From: an uncultured Collinsella sp.
GTDB taxonomy: Bacteria; Actinomycetota; Coriobacteriia; Coriobacteriales; Coriobacteriaceae
NCBI GenBank assembly: GCA_934655755.1
Contig: CAKUHA010000030.1
Coordinates: 1 to 11,702, forward strand
Direction: 5' to 3'
DNA: 11,702 nucleotides
A program made the translations under genes and the position numbers. Positions within the stretch are counted from its first letter, which is position 1. Every line of letters starts with the position of its first letter. This document shows positions 6,710 through 11,702 of the stretch, piece after piece. The notes beneath the pieces are model-generated. The model did not search any database and had not been told where the DNA came from. It worked only from the letters and a program-made list of their open reading frames with translations.

Positions 6710-8514
6710 AGCTCAACAACCCCACTGTCAGCGACAACACCGAAAGCGGAGCGCGTAACATGGTCAAGCTCATTATCGATAATTGTGAAGTCGTGGTACC
6801 CGAGCACACCACGATCCTGGACGCGGCCAAGTCCGCCGGCATCCAGATTCCCACCCTGTGCTACCTGCGCGATCTGAACGAGATCGGCGGCTGCCGTGTG
6901 TGCGTGGTCGAGGTTGAGGGCTGCGACCAGCTGGTTGCCGCCTGCAACAACTACGTGCTCGACGGCATGGTGGTCCACACCAACAGCCCCAAGGCCCGTG
7001 AGGCACGCCGCACCAACGTGCAGCTGCTGCTGTCCCAGCACGATTCGCGCTGCACGAGCTGCGTGCGCAGCGGTAACTGCAACCTGCAGACCATCGCCAA
7101 CGACCTGGGCATCTTCTATCTGCCGTACGAGCAGCACCTGGCGCGCGAGGGCTGGGACTTCGATTTCCCCATCATCCGCGACAACGACAAGTGCATCAAG
7201 TGCATGCGCTGCATCAAGGTGTGCGAGAACGTGCAGGGGCTCGGCATTTGGGACCTGACCAACCGCGCCACGCATACCGCCGTGGGCACCCGCGGGCGTG
7301 CGCCGATCGGCAAGACCGATTGCGTCGCGTGCGGCCAGTGCATCACGCATTGCCCGACGGGCGCGCTGCGCGAGCGCGACGATACCGAGAACGTGTTCGA
7401 TGCCATCGCCGATCCAGACAAGATCGTGCTGGTGCAGATCGCGCCGGCCGTGCGTAGCGCCTGGGGCGAGGAGCTCGGCATTTCGCGCGAGGAAGCCACC
7501 GTCGAGCGTTTGGCTTGCGCGCTGCGCCGCGTGGGCTTTGAGTACGTGTTCGACACCGATTTTTCGGCCGACCTCACCATTATGGAGGAGGGCTCCGAAC
7601 TGCTCGAGCGCCTAGGCGCGGCCGCCAAGGGCGAGGGCGACAGCCGCGGCTGGCCCATGTTCACGAGCTGCTGCCCGGGCTGGGTGCGCTTTGTGAAGGC
7701 ACGCTATCCGGAGTTTGTCGACAGCCTGTCCACGTCCAAGTCGCCGCAGCAGATGTTCGGCGCCATCGCCAAGACCTATTACGCCAGTGTGCTGGGCGTG
7801 GAGCCCGAGCGCCTGTTTGTGGTGTCCGTGATGCCGTGCACGGCAAAGAAGGCCGAGCGCGCGCTGCCGAGCATGGTGGGCGAGGACGGCACGCCCGATG
7901 TGGACATCGCGCTGACGGTGCGCGAGATGGTGCGCATGATCCGCGCGAGCCACGTGAGTGTCGATACGCTCGTCGAGGAGCCGCTCGACACGCCACTGGG
8001 CTTTGGCACGGGCGCGGGCGTGATCTTTGGTGCCACGGGCGGCGTGATGGAAGCTGCCGTGCGCTCGGCCTATTACCTGGTGACGGGCAAGAACCCCGAT
8101 GCCGATTTCTTTACCGACGTGCGAGGGCTCGACGGCTGGAAGGAAGCCGTGGCCGATATCGATGGCACCAAGGTGCGCGTCGCCGTGGCGCACGGGCTGG
8201 GCAACGCCGCCCGTCTGCTCGACGCGATTCGCGACGGCCGCGTGAGCTATGACTTCGTCGAGGTCATGGCATGCCCGGGCGGCTGCGTCGGTGGCGGCGG
8301 TCAGCCCATCCACGACGGCTGCGAGCTGGCGGCCGAGCGCGGCCAGGTTCTGTGGGGCCTGGATGCGAAGGCGGACATTCGCTTCTCGCACGAGAACCCC
8401 GATGTCCAGGCGTGCTACCGCGAGTTCTTGGGCGAGCCGCTCTCGCCGCTGGCCGAGGAACTGCTGCATACCGACCATCACGCCTGGTCGATGCCCAACG
8501 AGGGGACGTGCTAG
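6703..8514 (+). CDS. hydA: [FeFe]-hydrogenase catalytic subunit, CpI-like domain architecture
   Basis: A 603-residue enzyme that interconverts protons and H2. From the N-terminus: a [2Fe-2S] ferredoxin domain (Cys53, 64, 67, 81); a His-Cys3 [4Fe-4S] site (His113, Cys117, 120, 126); two [4Fe-4S] sites (Cys164, 167, 170, 174 and Cys207, 210, 213, 217); and then the H-cluster domain. All three H-cluster signatures are canonical: TSCCPGW (321-327), MPCTAKKAE (377-385) and EVMACPGGCVGGGGQP (520-535). The ligands are Cys324, 379, 524 and 528, and Cys323 is the proton-transfer cysteine. No membrane segment or signal is seen, so it is cytoplasmic. Size and layout match clostridial CpI. ATG 6703 has the stronger ribosome binding site (GGAGGGAGG, 6686-6694). 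ATG 6760 (behind GGAG 6748-6751) would begin exactly at the ferredoxin domain and could be an alternative. The upstream GltD-like partner suggests the so-called glutamate-synthase-linked group. The HydEFG maturases must be elsewhere. Confidence 0.95.
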   Translation: MVELNNPTVSDNTESGARNMVKLIIDNCEVVVPEHTTILDAAKSAGIQIPTLCYLRDLNEIGGCRVCVVEVEGCDQLVAACNNYVLDGMVVHTNSPKAREARRTNVQLLLSQHDSRCTSCVRSGNCNLQTIANDLGIFYLPYEQHLAREGWDFDFPIIRDNDKCIKCMRCIKVCENVQGLGIWDLTNRATHTAVGTRGRAPIGKTDCVACGQCITHCPTGALRERDDTENVFDAIADPDKIVLVQIAPAVRSAWGEELGISREEATVERLACALRRVGFEYVFDTDFSADLTIMEEGSELLERLGAAAKGEGDSRGWPMFTSCCPGWVRFVKARYPEFVDSLSTSKSPQQMFGAIAKTYYASVLGVEPERLFVVSVMPCTAKKAERALPSMVGEDGTPDVDIALTVREMVRMIRASHVSVDTLVEEPLDTPLGFGTGAGVIFGATGGVMEAAVRSAYYLVTGKNPDADFFTDVRGLDGWKEAVADIDGTKVRVAVAHGLGNAARLLDAIRDGRVSYDFVEVMACPGGCVGGGGQPIHDGCELAAERGQVLWGLDAKADIRFSHENPDVQACYREFLGEPLSPLAEELLHTDHHAWSMPNEGTC

Positions 8515-8516
8515 TG

Positions 8517-9575
8517 ATGCGCGCATTTGATTTTGAGATGTCGCGCCGGGGGTTTGCCTCGGCGCTCGCCGCGGGCGCGCTGTCGCTTGCGCTCGCGGGC
8601 TGTGGCGGCGGGGCTGCCGGCGCCGGGTCCACCGCGGGCTCGGCTGCCGGGTCTGCCGCAGGCAGCGCTGCCGCCGAGCCGGTCGAGGTACACGTCGCCT
8701 CGCTCAAGGGGCCGACCTCGATCGGTCTGGTGCAGTTTATGGACCAGGCCGCAAACGGCGAGACGGACAACGAGTTCGAATTCGCGATCAACACCGCTGC
8801 CGACGAGATCGTGCCCAAGGTCATTCAGGGCGATATCGATATCGCGCTGGTGCCGGCCAACGTGGCGAGCGTGCTGTACAACAAGACCGAGGGCGCGGTG
8901 CAGGTCATTGATATCAACACACTGGGCGTGCTGAACGTGGTGACGGGCGATGCGGGCATAACCTCGTTTGGTGACCTGGCGGGCCGCACCGTCTACATGA
9001 CGGGCAAGGGCACCACGCCGGAGTATGTGATGAACTACCTGCTGGAGCGCGCGGGTCTGACCGGCCAGGTGACGCTCGAGTTTAAGAGCGAGCCCACCGA
9101 GGTGCTGTCGGCGCTGCTTGCCGACCCGTCCGCCGTGGGCGTGCTGCCCGAGCCGTTTAAGACCGCGGCCATCGCCAAGAGCGAGGGCAAGCTGTCGGCG
9201 CCGGTGAGCTTGACCGACGTGTGGGACGAGCTGGCGGGCGACACAGGTTCGCGTTTGTTGACGGGCGTGACCGTGGTGCGCCGTGCGTTTGCCGAGGAGC
9301 ATCCCGAGGCCGTGGCGGAGTTCTTGAGCTGCCATGAGGCGAGCGTTAAGGCCGTCAACGCGGTACCGGCGGACTGGGCGCAGGCCGTGGCCGATGCCGG
9401 TATCGTGGACAACGCCAAGATCGCCGAGAAGGCGATCCCCGGGTGCATGCTCGTGTGCCAGACGGGCAAGGATATGAAGACGGCGCTTGGCGGGTACCTG
9501 CAGGTGCTGGCCGACGCGGACGCGAGCGCCGTGGGTGGTAAACTTCCGGCTGACGATTTCTACTACATGGAGTAG
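8517..9575 (+). CDS. ABC transporter substrate-binding lipoprotein, NMT1/NitT-TauT superfamily
   Basis: A 352-residue extracytoplasmic solute receptor anchored by lipid. The N-terminus shows a twin-arginine motif (SRRGF, residues 9-13), a hydrophobic stretch and the lipobox LAGC with acceptor Cys29, so it is a probable Tat-exported lipoprotein. A Gly/Ala/Ser linker (about 30-54) precedes the binding domain. That domain has the NMT1-like pattern of a small-molecule receptor: SLKGPTSIGL near 62-71, a VIQGDIDIALVPAN block around 102-115, and a lobe ending near VGVLPEPF. ATG 8517 lies 2 bases after the hydrogenase stop, with GAGGGG 11 bases upstream. ATG 8538 is possible but would leave only a short region before the twin arginines. 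The permease-ATPase gene follows 3 bases downstream. Substrate is unknown; I see no residues that identify sulfonate, nitrate or thiamine precursors. Confidence 0.85.
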   Translation: MRAFDFEMSRRGFASALAAGALSLALAGCGGGAAGAGSTAGSAAGSAAGSAAAEPVEVHVASLKGPTSIGLVQFMDQAANGETDNEFEFAINTAADEIVPKVIQGDIDIALVPANVASVLYNKTEGAVQVIDINTLGVLNVVTGDAGITSFGDLAGRTVYMTGKGTTPEYVMNYLLERAGLTGQVTLEFKSEPTEVLSALLADPSAVGVLPEPFKTAAIAKSEGKLSAPVSLTDVWDELAGDTGSRLLTGVTVVRRAFAEEHPEAVAEFLSCHEASVKAVNAVPADWAQAVADAGIVDNAKIAEKAIPGCMLVCQTGKDMKTALGGYLQVLADADASAVGGKLPADDFYYME

Positions 9576-9578
9576 CCC

Positions 9579-10955
9579 GTGCGTGCGTTTGCTCGACAAA
9601 TGACAGAGCGTATGAAGGCGGTGGCGGCAGCGGGTGCCGTCGCCGCCTTTTGGCTTGCCGCGTGGATGCTGGTGGCGGCGCTGGTGGCGCAGCCGCTGAT
9701 CTTGCCGGGGCCGGGCGCTGTCGTTGTGGCGTTGCTGCGACTGGTGTGCGATGGCGGTACCTGGGCGATTTTGGCGGGCTCGGGCGCGCGGATTCTGGGC
9801 GGGTTGGCGCTTGCCGCGGTATGCGGCGGCGTGCTGGCCGGGGTTTCGTCACGTTCGCGGGCTTTTGCTCGCCTGGTGGCGCCGGCGCTGTCGTTTGTGA
9901 AGGCGACGCCGGTTGCCTGCGTGGTGGTCCTGTTGCTCATTTGGCTGGGGTCGGCGCGCGTGAGTATCGCCGCGGTGTTTTTGATGGCGCTGCCGGGCGT
10001 GTATTTTTCGCTGGCTGAGGGCCTGTCGCAGGTGAATAAGCCGCTGGAGCAGATGTTCCGCATGCATGGCGTGCGGGGCTGGCGTCTGTTTTGCGCCCAT
10101 ACCTGGCGCGAGGTGTTGCCGTTTGTGCTTTCGTGCGCCCGGGCCGTGATTGGTATGGGCTGGAAGGCCGGCGTGGCAGCCGAGCTCATCGGCATGGCGC
10201 TGGGTACCGTGGGCGAGCGCATCTATCAGGCAAAACTTTTGATTGAGACGGCTGACCTGCTGGCGTGGACCGTGCTGGTTGTTGCCGCCTCGTGGGCGTG
10301 CGAGCGCGTACTGGTGTGGTTGCTGCAGGCTTCGGGTCCCGTGGCGTGGCGGGCGGCCGTGCGGACGCATGGGCGTGGGCTGCGCGGGCGTGCGGGGGCT
10401 GCGGGTGCTGGCGCGGCGGCGGAGCTCGCGCTTGCCGTAGGCGATCGCGCACCCTGGGCGCCGGCGCTGGACGGTCTGGTGCTCAACGTGCCTGCGGGCG
10501 GACGAGCCTGCGTGATGGGCGCCTCGGGCGTGGGCAAGTCGACACTGCTGACGCTGGCAGCGGGGGAGTGCGCGCCGTGCTCCATGGTGTATCAGGACGT
10601 GCGTCTGGTCGAGGATGCCTCCGCCTTGGATAACGTGCTGGTGTGTGCCGACGCGCGCGTGGATGCTTCGAGCGCGGCGGCATTGCTGCGCCTGCTGGTG
10701 CCGGGGATTGACGTTCAGGCTCGCGTGGCCGAGCTTTCGGGCGGACAGCGCCGGCGCGTCGAGATCGCCCGCGCCCTACTGTGCCCCGGCGACGCCGTCA
10801 TTCTGGATGAGCCCTTTACCGGCCTGGATGCCGCCGCTCGCGATGCGACTGCCGAGGCTGTGCTCGACCTGCTCGATGGCCGCATGCTTCTGCTCGCCAC
10901 GCACGACACGACCGACGCTCAGGCCCTCAACATCACAAACCTCATCACGCTCTAA
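9579..10955 (+). CDS. Single-chain ABC transporter: TauC-like permease fused to a compact ATPase
   Basis: A 458-residue protein joining two usually separate subunits. Residues about 12-250 are a BPD_transp_1 permease with about six hydrophobic segments and the EAA-loop region (EQMFRMHGVRGWRLF, 157-171, continuing to AAELIG, 200-205) typical of SsuC/TauC. A Gly/Ala/Arg-rich linker (about 255-282) follows. The ATPase half has Walker A GASGVGKST (314-322), Q-loop Gln339, signature LSGGQ (386-390), Walker B VILDEP (407-412), D-loop GLDA (415-418) and switch His442, so it should be active. It is only about 175 residues against roughly 240-260 for SsuB/TauB, and the stretch between Walker A and the Q-loop is reduced to 17 residues. 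GTG 9579 is preferred because GGAG (9569-9572) sits 6 bases upstream; ATG 9600 has no good site. A homodimer would make a complete transporter. Confidence 0.87.
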   Translation: MRAFARQMTERMKAVAAAGAVAAFWLAAWMLVAALVAQPLILPGPGAVVVALLRLVCDGGTWAILAGSGARILGGLALAAVCGGVLAGVSSRSRAFARLVAPALSFVKATPVACVVVLLLIWLGSARVSIAAVFLMALPGVYFSLAEGLSQVNKPLEQMFRMHGVRGWRLFCAHTWREVLPFVLSCARAVIGMGWKAGVAAELIGMALGTVGERIYQAKLLIETADLLAWTVLVVAASWACERVLVWLLQASGPVAWRAAVRTHGRGLRGRAGAAGAGAAAELALAVGDRAPWAPALDGLVLNVPAGGRACVMGASGVGKSTLLTLAAGECAPCSMVYQDVRLVEDASALDNVLVCADARVDASSAAALLRLLVPGIDVQARVAELSGGQRRRVEIARALLCPGDAVILDEPFTGLDAAARDATAEAVLDLLDGRMLLLATHDTTDAQALNITNLITL

Positions 10956-10963
10956 AAGACGGC

Positions 10964-10987
10964 CAAGCTCAAGCTCAAACTCAACAA
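10964..10987 (+). repeat. Short imperfect CAAGCT tandem repeat
   Basis: CAAGCT, CAAGCT, CAAACT and CAACAA follow one another just after the transporter gene. It is a low-complexity tract of about four hexamers with no evident role. It keeps the RNA in front of the following hairpin unstructured. Confidence 0.4.
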
Positions 10988-11003
10988 CAAAATGATCTCT
11001 TTT

Positions 11004-11036
11004 CATCTGGCCCTACGGGGGCAGATGTGTTATTCT
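11004..11036 (+). terminator. Terminator-like hairpin after the hydrogenase-transporter operon
   Basis: CATCTG (11004-11009) pairs with CAGATG (11022-11027), with an inner CCC/GGG and a small TACG loop, followed by TGTTATTCT. This could end the four-gene operon. The CAGATG arm can also pair partly with ATCTGC at 11037-11042, so an alternative fold exists. Confidence 0.5.
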
Positions 11037-11044
11037 ATCTGCGG

Positions 11045-11073
11045 GGTAATACTTAGGAATACCAAGTAATACC
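11045..11073. promoter_or_regulatory. 29-base near-perfect palindrome, probable operator of the antitoxin gene
   Basis: The arms GGTAATACTT (11045-11054) and AAGTAATACC (11064-11073) are inverted copies with one mismatch, and the 9 central bases are partly symmetric too. The dyad also contains three AATAC steps spaced about one helical turn apart. It lies 114 bases before the RelB/DinJ-like gene, a family whose ribbon-helix-helix members usually bind such palindromes and repress their own promoter. Binding by this antitoxin is inference. Confidence 0.55.
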
Positions 11074-11095
11074 AACGCCGCAGAAACAAACTCTG

Positions 11096-11152
11096 GATGC
11101 GGGCCAATCGGGTTGCCTTCACAGCCCGTCGCCCAGCCGCGTGGCCCGCATC
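11096..11152 (+). other. Large stem-loop in the antitoxin 5' leader
   Basis: GATGCGGGCCA (11096-11106) pairs perfectly with TGGCCCGCATC (11142-11152), 11 bp. Inside, CGGG (11109-11112) can pair with CCCG (11125-11128). There is no U-tract, so it is not a simple terminator. It may be leader RNA structure, a small RNA or a relic of another element. Confidence 0.4.
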
Positions 11153-11187
11153 TATCCGCACCACCGTCGTTTCAAAAAGGAAGCGCC

Positions 11188-11409
11188 ATGGCAGAACACA
11201 TGACCCCTGTAGTCGCGAAGGTCTTGCCCGAGGAAAAGGCGGCCTTCGCGGCGGCAACCCAGCTCGTGGGCACCACGCCGTCCAATGCCATCCGCATGTT
11301 CATCGCCGCGTTCAATCGCTGCGGCACCTTCCCGTTCGACATCTCGCCCAACGGGGCTTTTGGCAAAGACTGTCCCCAACAACTAGTCGTTAAAGAACGT
11401 CCCCAATGA
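11188..11409 (+). CDS. RelB/DinJ-family antitoxin-like protein, probably truncated and orphan
   Basis: A 73-residue protein. The start at ATG 11188 follows AAAAAGGAAG with suitable spacing. Residues about 5-55 match the ribbon-helix-helix antitoxin family: a short strand (TPVVAKVLPEE), then a helix-turn-helix-like stretch (TPSNAIRMFIAAFNRCG, 30-46) and the family hallmark FPFDIS (48-53). Such proteins bind their operator and neutralise a RelE/YafQ-type RNase toxin. Two things are odd. No toxin gene follows; an IS110-type transposase lies there on the other strand. The last 15 residues or so are encoded by a repeated sequence, and the stop codon (11407-11409) falls inside the second repeat copy. 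The original toxin-binding tail has probably been lost. DNA binding may survive, but function as an antitoxin is doubtful. Confidence 0.75.
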   Translation: MAEHMTPVVAKVLPEEKAAFAAATQLVGTTPSNAIRMFIAAFNRCGTFPFDISPNGAFGKDCPQQLVVKERPQ

Positions 11410-11421
11410 CTAGTCGTTGGG
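11372..11421. repeat. Two CTAG-centred palindromic repeat copies
   Basis: A 20-base unit, GTCCCCAA..ACTAGTCGTT, occurs at 11372-11391 and 11399-11418, offset by 27 bases with 2 differences. The second copy lies in a near-perfect palindrome at 11402-11421 (CCCAA-T-GACTAGTC-G-TTGGG), centred on CTAG. It resembles REP-type repeats or the target of a transposon. It supplies the end of the antitoxin reading frame and abuts the transposase side. Confidence 0.7.
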
Positions 11422-11450
11422 TGTTCCTATAGTTTTGTCAACCGTCGGGG
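11419..11450 (-). mobile_element. Probable right end of an IS110-family element
   Basis: These 32 bases separate the transposase stop from the palindromic repeat. Read on the minus strand they contain TTGACA (11441-11436), a perfect sigma-70 -35 box pointing out of the element. Members of the IS110 family have no terminal inverted repeats, so the exact boundary cannot be placed; it probably lies between about 11419 and 11435. The rest of the element is beyond the window. Confidence 0.45.
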
Positions 11451-11702
11451 CTACTCCCGGTAGGGCACCCGGTCGCGCATCACGGCGTATATCGCCCTGA
11501 GCCGCTTCCTCGCGACGGCCTTGAGCGCCCGCCCGTGCCCCATGCCCCGCGCCCTGCAGGCCCGGTAGTACTCGCCGTAGCGCCCCGAGGACCTCACCAG
11601 GCTGTTGCACGAGAAGATCAGCAGGGACTTGAGCCTCGCGTCGCCGCGCCTGGACGCCCTGACCGACCTCACCGACGTGCCGGAGCTCCTCACCCTCGGG
11701 GC
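11451..11702 (-). CDS. IS110-family transposase (bridge-RNA type recombinase), C-terminal part, runs off the window
   Basis: The minus-strand frame is open from the window edge at 11702 to a TAG stop at 11453-11451, giving 83 residues of the C-terminus. It has the Transposase_20 pattern of IS110/IS116/IS902: SVRASRRGDARLKSLLIFS, a YGEYYRACRARGMGHGRAL stretch, then AVARKRLRAIYAVMRDRVPYRE at the end. Known relatives finish with the same order of motifs (small-residue-rich helix, F/Y-x-x-x-Y, lysine-rich AVARK, then RDxxPY). The serine-containing catalytic Tnp domain begins in this region; the DEDD RuvC-like domain and the non-coding end that would encode the bridge RNA lie outside. No stop or frameshift is seen in the visible part, so it may be intact. 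Confidence 0.82.
   Translation of the reverse strand, partial: APRVRSSGTSVRSVRASRRGDARLKSLLIFSCNSLVRSSGRYGEYYRACRARGMGHGRALKAVARKRLRAIYAVMRDRVPYRE

Noticed and set aside
8271..8516. N-terminal extension of the substrate-binding protein overlapping the hydrogenase gene
   Set aside because: The extension is the out-of-frame reading of the hydrogenase C-terminal region (including its last H-cluster motif). The signal peptide with lipobox begins only after ATG 8517.
8517..10955. Assignment of the transporter to taurine, sulfonate, nitrate or thiamine-precursor uptake
   Set aside because: The family covers many ligands, I see no ligand-specific residues and no sulfonate, nitrate or thiamine genes nearby. 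A named substrate would be a guess.
11372..11418. The repeats at the end of the antitoxin as a CRISPR array
   Set aside because: There are only two short, palindromic copies with a 7-base gap, no spacer-length variation and no cas genes.

Overview
This GC-rich window most likely comes from a gut actinobacterium of the Coriobacteriia, and Collinsella or a close relative fits best. I base this on three things: strong G/C preference at third codon positions, a sugar-fermenting gene set (PTS alpha-glucoside uptake with an NAD-dependent GH4 glycosidase, plus a soluble [FeFe]-hydrogenase), and the style of the proteins. The genus is inference from remembered families; nothing in the window proves it.

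Region 1 (1-4690) is a self-contained alpha-glucoside PTS operon. A leader (about 20-106) can fold either as an antiterminator-like hairpin or as a longer hairpin that shares its 3' arm. It is followed by a glucose-family EIIA (132-644), a LicT/BglG-type antiterminator (651-1517), an EIICB permease (1617-3233) and a GH4 6-phospho-alpha-glucosidase (3237-4619). A strong terminator closes the operon (4652-4690). The model is uptake and phosphorylation by EIIA and EIICB, hydrolysis by GH4, and control by the antiterminator acting on its own leader.

Region 2 (4691-10955) is a tight four-gene operon behind an AT-rich, dyad-containing upstream region. The genes are: a NuoF-fragment/GltD-like flavo-iron-sulfur oxidoreductase (4877-6709); a CpI-like [FeFe]-hydrogenase overlapping it by 7 bases (6703-8514); a Tat-type lipoprotein of the NMT1/NitT-TauT substrate-binding superfamily (8517-9575); and a single-chain permease-ATPase with an unusually short ATPase half (9579-10955). 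The first two probably form an NAD(P)H-linked hydrogenase, resembling what is called the glutamate-synthase-linked [FeFe] group. The coupling of such a hydrogenase to a private ABC importer of unknown substrate is the most interesting feature here. No HydE, HydF or HydG maturase is in the window.

Region 3 (10956-11702) is accessory DNA. It holds a terminator-like hairpin, a 29-base near-perfect palindrome, a large stem-loop, a RelB/DinJ-like antitoxin (11188-11409) with no toxin gene beside it and an abnormal C-terminus, two copies of a CTAG-centred palindromic repeat, and the 3' end of an IS110-family transposase on the minus strand that runs off the window. The antitoxin and transposase ends meet in the repeats, which suggests the toxin-antitoxin locus was broken there.

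No gene-free stretch exceeds 300 bases. The largest are 4620-4876 and 10956-11187, and both are described. I saw no tRNA, rRNA or CRISPR.
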